Below the pieces are notes generated by a model. That model was not told the origin of the DNA. It did not search any database and saw only the letters and a list, made by a program, of their open reading frames with translations. Of a stretch of DNA of 64,000 nt, positions 43,727-52,345 are shown piece after piece. This DNA is from Runella rosea (lineage in GTDB: Bacteria > Bacteroidota > Bacteroidia > Cytophagales > Spirosomataceae): NCBI RefSeq assembly GCF_003325355.1, contig NZ_CP030850.1, forward strand, positions 6,746,954 to 6,810,953. The letters run 5' to 3'. Positions within the stretch are counted from its first letter, which is position 1, and the number at the start of each line of letters is the position of its first letter. The translations under genes were made by a program, and so were the position numbers.

Positions 43727-44992
43727 TTATTTCCTCCAAGCTCCGTTTGCGTAAGACCATAACCCCAAACTCGTGAACGTTGCGTCAGTCGTGTTCACAA
43801 TAACAATCTGCCCTTCCACAGGGGTATATCCAGAAGCGGTGGCGGCACTTACAGGAGCAAGTATCATGGTGCCGTTAACGTGTAGGTTGGCGGCGGGTGA
43901 TGCGGTACCAATCCCCACGCGGCCAGTGGCTGTAATCGTCATTAATCGGCCCCACCCAACTCCGTCAAGAAAGCCGTAAAAATCAGCCGCAGTTTCGTCG
44001 CCGTTAAGTTGCCAATTGTAAGCCCTGCTATTGGCGGGGTTCGCAAAGTAAAATTGATTTGACAAACTATTAGATCCGCTCTTAAAGGAAGAAATAGCAC
44101 CGTTGGTGCTTCTTATATTTCCACCTACCGTTAATTTTTCAATTGCTGCTGTTCCAATGCCAACTCCACCCGAAACTTCAGCAAAAACCGCCCCTGAATC
44201 GCTTCGCATCGTCCCCGCTACGTCGAGAGCATAAGTTGGAGAAGTGCGACGAATGCCCACCCGCCTGAGCGTATCCACAAAAATCCCAGCAGTATTGCCG
44301 AAATTGTCGCTTCCACTTGCTATAACTACTCCTTTGTTCCCTTGTAGGTATATGTAAGGGTCGTCATAGTTCCAATCGCCCACTCTGCCACCACCCGCGC
44401 CAAGTATATAACCACCGCCTGAGCTAAGCCAGTGGCCAAAGGTGATTCCAGAAAGATTTTGATTAATATCCCCTCCAAGCTGCTGCCCCTCGATGTCCAT
44501 GCGGGCCCAAGATTTTATCGACCGAAATTTTACGTTTCCATTAACGTGAAGCTGCTCTTCAGGGTTGGTGGTATTAATCCCTATTTTGCCGTTGGCCTGA
44601 AAAACATTGCTTCCGTAGATACTTTTATTTGAGGCGTCGTAATAGGCAAGTTGATTACTTCCAATCGTGGCAATCCCCACTTTCGCGCCAAGCAAGGGAT
44701 TCAACTCAGCTTTCGAATAATAATTGGCATTGGCAAAGTTAATGGCCCCCGCCAGCTTCGCCTTATGTAGCTTAATACTCCCAAACGTCGTCACGATCAC
44801 ATCAGGCCCCGCCACGGCGGTACTGCCATTCTTTCGCACAAAAAGCCAGACGCTGTCACCTTCTTGTACCAAACAAGCCGAACATTGCAAGGGCCGTTGG
44901 GCGGTCAATTCCGCCCTGGTGTACACACCATTCACCTTCTGCGCCACCAGCGCGAAGGGCAATAAGAATAAGAGAACCAGTAATTTCTTCAT
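43727..44992 (-). CDS. Tail-fibre-like protein with LHVNG repeats and signal peptide
   Basis: A 421-residue protein from ATG 44992, where a signal peptide (KKLLVLLFLLPFALVAQ) begins. Four units of the pattern VGIGTxxPxxxLHVNGT occur (KIGINTTNPEEQLHVNG, RVGIRRTSPTYALDVAG, GVGIGTAAIEKLTVGG, RVGIGTASPAANLHVNG), a shaft element common in Bacteroidota adhesins and phage fibres. No intramolecular chaperone/peptidase domain follows at the C-terminus. It lies 4 bp after the 532-residue gene. It is probably a virion fibre or an exported adhesin. Confidence 0.65.
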   Translation of the reverse strand: MKKLLVLLFLLPFALVAQKVNGVYTRAELTAQRPLQCSACLVQEGDSVWLFVRKNGSTAVAGPDVIVTTFGSIKLHKAKLAGAINFANANYYSKAELNPLLGAKVGIATIGSNQLAYYDASNKSIYGSNVFQANGKIGINTTNPEEQLHVNGNVKFRSIKSWARMDIEGQQLGGDINQNLSGITFGHWLSSGGGYILGAGGGRVGDWNYDDPYIYLQGNKGVVIASGSDNFGNTAGIFVDTLRRVGIRRTSPTYALDVAGTMRSDSGAVFAEVSGGVGIGTAAIEKLTVGGNIRSTNGAISSFKSGSNSLSNQFYFANPANSRAYNWQLNGDETAADFYGFLDGVGWGRLMTITATGRVGIGTASPAANLHVNGTMILAPVSAATASGYTPVEGQIVIVNTTDATFTSLGLWSYANGAWRK

Positions 44993-44996
44993 GTTG

Positions 44997-46595
44997 TTAA
45001 GCGTAAATAAAATGTGATGTTCTTCCGTTTCGGCTACCCATTTCAACTACTCGTCCGTTGGGCAGCGTTACGCTGAGGTACTCACCCAATACCCCATGCT
45101 GAAGTGGTGAGCGGTAAGGGTTGAAATAATAGATGTAATAGCGTTCTCCGTAGCTTGCACCGATGCAAAAACCATCCTTTTTGTCGGCCAAATGCAGGAT
45201 TGTGTTTTGGCCATAGTTCAACTTATCCTTCGTAATCAGGTGAGCCGTACCATCGCTGCCCTTATAGGCGGGAACGGTTTTCGTCACCGCCGCCGATTCC
45301 GCATCTTTCTTGGAAACACAGGTGTAGGCAAGGTGCTGCGGATGATAGCCCGCCGATGTAAACTGGTTAATAATCTGCGTTATGGTCAGGTTATCAATCG
45401 CCACGTCTACCCCCACCAGCGGCCGAAAAGGGTATTTGATGGCTGAATCTTCGGCGGGCAAGGTAGGGCGCGGATTGCCTTCGGGAGATACCCAATCAAA
45501 ACGTCCCTTCGACGTCAGGAAATCGTTTTCGGTCAGATTTTCGGGCGTTTTTGAGGTTTCAAAGCGCTCACTATCCCACATTACCCACCCGTGCGCAATA
45601 ATCTGCGACACCACGGATATGAATGAAATTGCCCAAATAGGCGTGATATGATGCGCCTTAATTCTGAAATAATCCCTTTCATCCTCTTCGGTGTACTTCA
45701 AGTTCCATCCGGGGCCTTTCCATGGCAAGTCGGTGGCGAGCGTCACGGCTTCTGACCATGGCGACATGTAGGCGATTGTTTTCTTAATACCTGCCAGATA
45801 CTTGCGCTGCATTTCATTCACGGCCGCATAAGCAAACATGGATTCATCAGGCTCGTTAAGCCCTACGTAGCAGTTGGTCATCAGATTGATTTTCTCGTGC
45901 AACCCGTGCTGAAAAAACTGAAAATCGCTGCCGTACGTCTGGTTCTGGGTATTAAGCACCCGCCGCGCGTTGGCTTGGCTTTTTAGGCCATCCACAAAGT
46001 AAGGGTGAAGTGGCTGTGAGCCATAGCCACCCAAATAAATATTAAACTTGCCAGGCGTGATACTATTCTGGTAGCCCATGTAGCTACCAAAAATATTGTG
46101 ATTGATGGGCGCAGGGTTGCCCAGCCGCGCCAAAAAGCCTTCGTAAAATTTCTTCGCTACTTGATAGTAAGCATTAGGTGGTATAACCTGACTACCGTCC
46201 GAAAATTCATCCGTTACTACCGATTTGTTGCTATAACTTCCCGCTGCGGAGTAGCCCGAATTGTAGGCCTCGGTATCGTTGGGAATGGAAAAAATGTTTG
46301 GTACTTCTACGCCATCCACCCACTTAGTACCAAACTGAATGGTCAAGCTGCGAGGATTAACCTGTGAGGCAAGTAGTGTCCAGCATAGTTCGTCTTTGGG
46401 TCTACCTGATTGTGCATAAATATGCGTAAGGCCCTTGGCTTTCGTGCCTTCCCAGCCGATACTAGCCAGGAGCGTAACGATGCCCGCAATCTGCCCAGCA
46501 GGTAGGGCCTGATTGACAAATAGGTCGTAATTATTGTGAAACGTCGCACTTATCCCGTTGCTAGGTTTCTTATCTGAAAAGGGTGCTGCGTTCAT
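44997..46595 (-). CDS. Large prophage tail-region protein, possible TIM-barrel glycosidase
   Basis: A 532-residue protein without signal peptide. No firm family. It contains LMTNCYVGLNEPDESMFAY, where Asn-Glu-Pro (Glu near residue 244) resembles the acid/base motif of clan GH-A glycosidases, and HGWVMWDSERF (near 335), a possible nucleophile region. Aromatic-rich helices fit a barrel. The C-terminal third is beta-rich. It lies 4 bp after the 1558-residue gene. Glycan-active or glycan-binding function is inference from two short motifs. Confidence 0.45.
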   Translation of the reverse strand: MNAAPFSDKKPSNGISATFHNNYDLFVNQALPAGQIAGIVTLLASIGWEGTKAKGLTHIYAQSGRPKDELCWTLLASQVNPRSLTIQFGTKWVDGVEVPNIFSIPNDTEAYNSGYSAAGSYSNKSVVTDEFSDGSQVIPPNAYYQVAKKFYEGFLARLGNPAPINHNIFGSYMGYQNSITPGKFNIYLGGYGSQPLHPYFVDGLKSQANARRVLNTQNQTYGSDFQFFQHGLHEKINLMTNCYVGLNEPDESMFAYAAVNEMQRKYLAGIKKTIAYMSPWSEAVTLATDLPWKGPGWNLKYTEEDERDYFRIKAHHITPIWAISFISVVSQIIAHGWVMWDSERFETSKTPENLTENDFLTSKGRFDWVSPEGNPRPTLPAEDSAIKYPFRPLVGVDVAIDNLTITQIINQFTSAGYHPQHLAYTCVSKKDAESAAVTKTVPAYKGSDGTAHLITKDKLNYGQNTILHLADKKDGFCIGASYGERYYIYYFNPYRSPLQHGVLGEYLSVTLPNGRVVEMGSRNGRTSHFIYA

Positions 46596-46599
46596 GTTG

Positions 46600-49500
46600 T
46601 TATTCTGAAACTATGTTTGACCATGTCGAAGGGAACTGTCCTGTTTTCCACATTCTTACCCTTGCCTGCACCGTTTTGCCGACAAAATAGCTGCTTGTTA
46701 TATTAGAAATACCGCCACCGCCACTCAGCAATGACCAAATCCCTGGGCTGCTACTGTTGGTAGTAATCACGCCGTTTTCGTCCCAAGTATACCACGTAGA
46801 TGTACCGACCTCCCTGAAGCTATATTCGTAGCCGTCTGCTCCATTATATGTAGGAGACAATACGGTAACCCTGATTTGATTTGAGGCAATGCGACTAACC
46901 GATATCGAAGGCGTATTGCCCATTTCGTAGGATACCCCAATGTACTGCCGTACACCATTATTCTGGTTTCGGTAATTATTGAAGGCTTGCACCATGAGGT
47001 CATGCCCATTTGGTGAAGCCTGATTCCACGCCGCAAAAAGCGTGAATTCATTTTCCACAGGGTGTGCCGTAGGCTCAGCCAAGGCTCGGGCAAGGTGACC
47101 GCTGTTTTGCAGAGCGCCTGCAACCTCGCGAATAAAATTGCTAACATCGGCCGTAGCTTTTTCTTGTGTATCTTCTGGACTTTCATAGACAAAACCAACC
47201 CTCCATGCGCCGTTATTCATGCTTCTTGCCATGGCGGCCGCCATAGCGCTTGCTGTGCTTACATTGTCTTTTCGAAAATACTCCACCGAGAAAAAACGGT
47301 TTGTGGCCTTTTTTCTGCGCGTGTACATTACCATGTCGTGAAAATCCCGAAGCTCACCGCTCCAATTGGAGTCGTGGTTGCCACGCATACCCCGAAAACC
47401 ATTCGTGAACCGATTATAGCCCATACTGTTGCCCTTAAGCTGATAGCCTTCATTGATCCAACTTCCAACATTCCACTGAGAATCATCCCAGCCAGACATG
47501 ATTGAAAGCATCAGTTGACCCATGGCATACATCTGCTCCGTGCGGTTTACGTAATCGACGTATCCAGGATAAGAAATCGTAGAGTCAGGAAAAATCTGGG
47601 CTTCTTGATTTGTATTAATCGCGAATTCCCATAGCGACATTTTTCCAGTGGTCCAGTAGGTATTGTACTGCGCCTTAAAAGCAGCACAAAAACGGCGAAA
47701 CAGCATCCATGGCGGACTGTCGAAATTATCCATTTTTAGGCCAATGATCCCACCAGACGAGTTCTTATCCATGTACCCACCCCATGCGGCTGTTAAATCT
47801 GGCGTGTCAGCATTTGCGGCGAATGTTGTGAGCGAATAATCGCTCATATCAGGATGCAGACGAACAATTAGCCTTAACCCTAAGTCATTACACACATAAT
47901 TAACAATAGTGTTGATGTTTGTCCAGGTCCACGTCAGCGCATCGGCATTAAACGCCCCTGCTGATGTGTAATTATTCCAGACCTTATAAGGCGCAAAAGC
48001 TAATTGAATCTCCTTAAGTCCTGCATTTTTCGAAGCCAACGCAGCTCCTTTTATGTGATCAATTTTCCACTGTGTATAAGACATTGTGTAGATTACAATG
48101 TAGTGCGGAAGCGACTCATTGTAATTAATCGCTTGCGCACGTGTTAGGGTAACGGGTGGCGGTGGCGGCGGTGTGGTGGGTGGCGGTGTGGTGGGTGGCA
48201 CATACGCCTCGTCAAACGTTCTAATAATCGCCTGAGCGTTGTACTGAATGTTGTTAATGTCGCCACCCTTGAGATTGGCCAAATAGCCATACTCCTCAAA
48301 TTTCTGGATGTCACGAAACGTACTTTTTCGCACCCGCAATTTGCGGAACATGATAATACTATTGCCCGGAATAGAAATGTCTACAAAAGGCTTTGGCGAG
48401 CCGTCCGCATTGAAAAACAGTTCTTTTCTATCCTCGGCAAAGTAGAAGTTATGAAAAACGCTATTATCCGTTTCAGCTTCGCTATCGTACCACAGTCCAT
48501 TGGTTGCTTTGCGTGGACGAAATTTATCCATTTCAATAATTTCATACACCCGATTTTCTCCCACCGTCTCCGTCTCCTCTGAGCCAGCCCAAGGCGACGA
48601 AAGCCCGTCTTTGGTTACGCGCACTTCCACCCGAATGAGCTTCCCCGCAAAGAAATCATTCGATAAGTTAAGCTCTCTCGTGCTACCAGCAGGGTAGGTA
48701 GAAGCGTAAGCATCTGCCTCGTTGGTCGAAAGCCCGCCCGAAATTGTCCGATAATACCAAGTCCCCGTACCGACCTGCTTGAATCGAAAAGTGTACAGTT
48801 CGGTATCGCCAGTATTGTTATCGGCGAACTGCGTAATCAGGGTATTGGTGCTTAACGCAGGGCGGATAAGAATCACAGGAGCAGCAGAGTTAGGCACGTC
48901 GGCCGCGTTGGGCGTAGAAGCCGTAGCGCGGTTGGATAGCTCGCTGTACACCCCGTTTTTCTTCGAACGCATTTCGAAAACGAAAGTGGTACCAGCGTTC
49001 AACCCGTTAACATCGATTGTCCGAGCCGAAGCCGCAGGCGTGATGTTGGTCAGCAGGGGTAAGATGCTGTTATTGTTGGCGTTGTCGACCACCCCACCAA
49101 ACACCTCGAAGGTGTCGGGGTCGGTTGTTAGCGTCCATGACAATCGAATAGTGTCAGAATCGACATTCGCGGCCGAAAGCACGGGCGCAACCAATGGCGC
49201 CACTTCGAGTGGCACCAGCCAAGCGGTCGGCACTACGTCATTCACGTTGCCATTTGTATAGCCCAAACGCGCATAGGAGTCAGCGTTGGTCTGGAGATAT
49301 TCGATCAGAATCGGCACCTGCACGTCGGCCGTCATGGCGCGGCTGAAACCAACGCTTCTTAGCGTCGTAAGCGCCCAGGAATCAACGACCAATGCCCCAC
49401 CAAAATAGATTCTAAATTTGGCGTTAGCGTCGAAATTAAACTGAAAATTCCCCGAAACAGGTGTCTTAATGAAGCCGCTCCAACGCGCAATGTACGCCCC

Positions 49501-51276
49501 TGGCGTTACATCCTCCGAAGGAGCATCCGCGGTGAGGTCGAAATCGATCACCGTATCCACGCGCCCTTCAGCGGCGGTACCGAGCGCGTTGATATCCTCG
49601 GTGTCGTAATAGTTCGCCCAAAGTCCCGAAGTTGGTGCGGTATTGGTTAGTGTGGTAGCGCTGTCTGTGTCCCACGCGCTATTGTCTGTACTGTTGGAGG
49701 CTCTAACGCGGTAATAATAGGTTACGCCAGGCGATAAGCCTACTTTATCTTGATAGCTCGTTACGTTGGCTTCCACGGTTGCGATTTTCACCGCGTCGGT
49801 AAATCCTGCGTTGGTACTGCGTTGGATTTCCTGTACAGATTCGTTGGTGGCATTATCTACCCATGCAAGATTAATCTGCGTAGTAGAAACTGCTGTGGCC
49901 GTCAGTCCAGTTGGTGCATTAGGAGCTGTAATTGTAGCCGCCGCAGGTTCGACGGTTAAGAATAATATCCGCTGTTCGCGGCGCTCCATGCCCGCAATCG
50001 TCCAGATGAAATCCAATGAAATCATCACCACCCCAGCACTAGTGGGGGTGCCTGAAAGCGTAAGGTTTGCCCCCGAACCACCGACAATGGCTCCCGCAAA
50101 CCCCATCCAACGTCCCGATGCTGTTGCTGCGATTCGCTTATTTTCAGCACCACGTGGGAAAATTAGCGAAATATCCTCAATCACGGTGCTGTAAGCAACA
50201 CCCTCTTTTGCATTAACGAGCGCTACCGTAGTGGTATAAGCATCGGTTAGGTCAGCCGCTACGGGCACACCTTCTGGTCCCAAAACTATAGCATCGCCTG
50301 GTAAGGCATTGTGAAACAGCGAAACGTCCAATTTGTTGAGCAACGTAATTGCCAACCCTTTCACGTCCGTGATTTCAGGAAGCCATTCAGCCAGTTTATA
50401 CTGCGCCACAATCGCCTCAATTTCCGCCTTGATGAAGTATCGGTCGTCATGGATGTGGTTTTTGAGGGCGTAGAGCTCCAGCCGATTATTAAGCTGCTCA
50501 ATCGTCGCAAAAACATCCGAATCAATCCGCCACTTTGTCATTTCTTCTCCCTGCGCGGGGATGGTGGCGTGCGCCATAGTAGTTTCCCCGTCAGCGAAGC
50601 TGTATGCCTGAAAATGCACAATGCCATTATAGTACGATATTCTCAAGAAGCCTTTTCCTGTGAGGTTGGCGGGGCCATCGGCGATTTCTGCCCAGTCTTC
50701 GATGTAATAGACGTACGATCCATTTATGGAAGCTACGTGCTGGCCTTCGTCTAATTTAGGGATACCAGAGAGCACGTTATAGGCAGGCAACAAGCCCATC
50801 AAAATATCATCCTTGCGAATAACAAACTGCTGAAAATCAAACAGCTTTCCATTGCGAAAACGCCCCTTCAGTCCAAGTTGATTACCTGCCTCGTCGAACT
50901 CATTTATTTCTGCCGAGCTAGGGTAATACCAGCCGCCGGGGTTTGTCTCTTCGTCGATTTCCCAAGTACCATTCACCTTGCGGAGAACGGCCGCAAATCC
51001 ATCATCGTCAGTGAATTCGAGCCGAATATCTACGCCATTGGTGAAGCTTTCAAGCTGTCCATGCGAAATACAATCCCCAGGAGGATACTCAAAACCCGCC
51101 CACGAATCAGCATCCAACCGCCAACTTCCGTTTTTGGTGATGGCCAGAAAGTCAATCGGGTCGGTGATAACTTCGCGCTTGAGGTAAGCGTCAAGTTCCG
51201 ACTCCACATCCTCAATCAAATCGCGCTCAACCTGACGCTTTCTATCCTCTGAAATTGCGGTGTATCTTTTTGCCAT
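46600..51276 (-). CDS. Giant modular tail protein: Ig, FN3, PA14-like and TIM-barrel-like modules
   Basis: A 1558-residue protein, the longest in the window. Modules in order: an N-terminal head unlike known families; an Ig-like module near 360-445 (LSGTPTSAG); FN3 about 453-545; a PA14-like module about 548-675 (GLWANYYDTE, ARWSGFIKTP, FRIYFGG); FN3 about 693-800; a beta module to about 910; a Pro/Thr linker near 1027-1042; a barrel-like region about 1057-1330 (GLRLIVRLHPDMSDY, KMSLWEFAINTNQEAQ); and a C-terminal FN3-like unit from about 1457. PA14 and FN3 bind or space carbohydrates; the barrel might be a glycosidase. Together this looks like a receptor-binding depolymerase. Overlaps the upstream gene as TAATG. 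Confidence 0.6.
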   Translation of the reverse strand: MAKRYTAISEDRKRQVERDLIEDVESELDAYLKREVITDPIDFLAITKNGSWRLDADSWAGFEYPPGDCISHGQLESFTNGVDIRLEFTDDDGFAAVLRKVNGTWEIDEETNPGGWYYPSSAEINEFDEAGNQLGLKGRFRNGKLFDFQQFVIRKDDILMGLLPAYNVLSGIPKLDEGQHVASINGSYVYYIEDWAEIADGPANLTGKGFLRISYYNGIVHFQAYSFADGETTMAHATIPAQGEEMTKWRIDSDVFATIEQLNNRLELYALKNHIHDDRYFIKAEIEAIVAQYKLAEWLPEITDVKGLAITLLNKLDVSLFHNALPGDAIVLGPEGVPVAADLTDAYTTTVALVNAKEGVAYSTVIEDISLIFPRGAENKRIAATASGRWMGFAGAIVGGSGANLTLSGTPTSAGVVMISLDFIWTIAGMERREQRILFLTVEPAAATITAPNAPTGLTATAVSTTQINLAWVDNATNESVQEIQRSTNAGFTDAVKIATVEANVTSYQDKVGLSPGVTYYYRVRASNSTDNSAWDTDSATTLTNTAPTSGLWANYYDTEDINALGTAAEGRVDTVIDFDLTADAPSEDVTPGAYIARWSGFIKTPVSGNFQFNFDANAKFRIYFGGALVVDSWALTTLRSVGFSRAMTADVQVPILIEYLQTNADSYARLGYTNGNVNDVVPTAWLVPLEVAPLVAPVLSAANVDSDTIRLSWTLTTDPDTFEVFGGVVDNANNNSILPLLTNITPAASARTIDVNGLNAGTTFVFEMRSKKNGVYSELSNRATASTPNAADVPNSAAPVILIRPALSTNTLITQFADNNTGDTELYTFRFKQVGTGTWYYRTISGGLSTNEADAYASTYPAGSTRELNLSNDFFAGKLIRVEVRVTKDGLSSPWAGSEETETVGENRVYEIIEMDKFRPRKATNGLWYDSEAETDNSVFHNFYFAEDRKELFFNADGSPKPFVDISIPGNSIIMFRKLRVRKSTFRDIQKFEEYGYLANLKGGDINNIQYNAQAIIRTFDEAYVPPTTPPPTTPPPPPPVTLTRAQAINYNESLPHYIVIYTMSYTQWKIDHIKGAALASKNAGLKEIQLAFAPYKVWNNYTSAGAFNADALTWTWTNINTIVNYVCNDLGLRLIVRLHPDMSDYSLTTFAANADTPDLTAAWGGYMDKNSSGGIIGLKMDNFDSPPWMLFRRFCAAFKAQYNTYWTTGKMSLWEFAINTNQEAQIFPDSTISYPGYVDYVNRTEQMYAMGQLMLSIMSGWDDSQWNVGSWINEGYQLKGNSMGYNRFTNGFRGMRGNHDSNWSGELRDFHDMVMYTRRKKATNRFFSVEYFRKDNVSTASAMAAAMARSMNNGAWRVGFVYESPEDTQEKATADVSNFIREVAGALQNSGHLARALAEPTAHPVENEFTLFAAWNQASPNGHDLMVQAFNNYRNQNNGVRQYIGVSYEMGNTPSISVSRIASNQIRVTVLSPTYNGADGYEYSFREVGTSTWYTWDENGVITTNSSSPGIWSLLSGGGGISNITSSYFVGKTVQARVRMWKTGQFPSTWSNIVSE

Positions 51277-52199
51277 TAGCTTATAAGGATGTAAGTGTCA
51301 ATATCAATTAAGAGCTCCGTAGTTGAGAGAGCATAACCGATGGGCTGCCAAACAAGACCCACCTCATCGGGCCCCTCCGTAGAAATACCACCCGGTTCAG
51401 TCCAAGAAAGAAAGTATTGTTCTCCTGGCACCAAATCAATGTAAGTTTTGATGCTATCAAAGCGAGGTTCGACCGCCTGTCCAACCTTGACAGTTTTGTC
51501 GATGTAGCCATGGGCAACATGGTCTACGTCGGTGCCAATGGCGGGACGCATTTTAGAGACACCGCCATCGTCGTAGATATTTACCAGCATACCTGCCCAG
51601 ATGTGCTCTGACGCAACCACCTGCGCTGCGCTGGTAATCTGTATTTTGAAAACATCATCCACGTATGCCGCAATGGAGTCTGTGTAGCGCACGGTAATCG
51701 GGTAAGAACCCGTTGCGCCAGTTGGAGCGGTGCCAGAAATAATACGCGTACCCGAATTGTAAGAAAGCCAACCCGGTAGGCCAATAACGGTTACGCTATC
51801 AATTGTACCATTGGGCGAGGTGGCATTGTTGGGGGAAAGTAGAATTTCAATCGCCTCCCCATAAGCAAAGGCAATATCGGCAATGGGCGAAGCAACAATC
51901 GGGAGAGAGCCACCACCACCACCTCCACCACCCGTTCCGGTCAGCGTTTCAAATTCGGCCAACAATTCAGTGCGCAAATCGGCCAATAGTTCATCTACTT
52001 GTGTGATTGAATAGAAGTCGGAAAGTAGAATTTCGAACGATTCATCACTTTCGGTCAAAAAACGAATCAGCGGCACGCCGTCAACATCCGTGTCGGTTTC
52101 ACCGCGCACGATGATAGCGTCATCGGCATTTGCGTTGAATATGCTTCGAAAATCAGCAAATGTGTGAGAAGCAAGAACCTTGGTGACAACCAGCGACAT
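51276..52199 (-). CDS. Tail protein with poly-Gly linker and Ig-like module
   Basis: A 307-residue protein. An N-terminal module (about 1-85) is followed by a run of eight glycines near residue 91, then an Ig-like (He_PIG) module with GLPGWLSYNSGTRIISGTAPTG near 140-165. The C-terminal part (SEHIWAGMLVNIYDDGG, HVAHGYIDKTVKVGQAV) resembles small phage capsid/tail decoration domains. It overlaps the 1558-residue gene by one nt. First gene of a unit with its own leader (52200-52345). Virion location is inferred from context. Confidence 0.55.
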   Translation of the reverse strand: MSLVVTKVLASHTFADFRSIFNANADDAIIVRGETDTDVDGVPLIRFLTESDESFEILLSDFYSITQVDELLADLRTELLAEFETLTGTGGGGGGGGSLPIVASPIADIAFAYGEAIEILLSPNNATSPNGTIDSVTVIGLPGWLSYNSGTRIISGTAPTGATGSYPITVRYTDSIAAYVDDVFKIQITSAAQVVASEHIWAGMLVNIYDDGGVSKMRPAIGTDVDHVAHGYIDKTVKVGQAVEPRFDSIKTYIDLVPGEQYFLSWTEPGGISTEGPDEVGLVWQPIGYALSTTELLIDIDTYILIS

Positions 52200-52345
52200 A
52201 GTGAGTAATTGAAAAAACAGATGTTTTCAATGCTCGGACAAAAAAGAAGGGGTTTGGTAACCCGCTTGGTCAGAGCAGGTCGCTGGTTGCTGGTGAACAA
52301 AGATAGAAAAGTTATTAATTTTAAATACAACAATTGATGTATTTT
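52200..52345 (-). promoter_or_regulatory. Late promoter/leader C with palindrome copy 2
   Basis: On the minus strand palindrome copy 2 (52323-52344), then 17 bases, then TATCTTTG (52305-52298), then a 98-nt leader containing CAGCAACCAGCGACC and a GGGTT/AACCC hairpin. The TTG inside the palindrome is 22 bp before the -7 element. The leader shares CAGCAACCA-GCGACC with leader A. The 24-nt hairpin of leaders A and B is replaced here by a different one. Confidence 0.55.

Noticed and set aside
48150..48205. Repetitive GGTGG-rich stretch, possible minisatellite
   Set aside because: It is the coding DNA of a Pro/Thr linker in the 1558-residue protein.
51905..51945. CCACC-rich repeat
   Set aside because: It encodes an eight-glycine linker; not a regulatory repeat.
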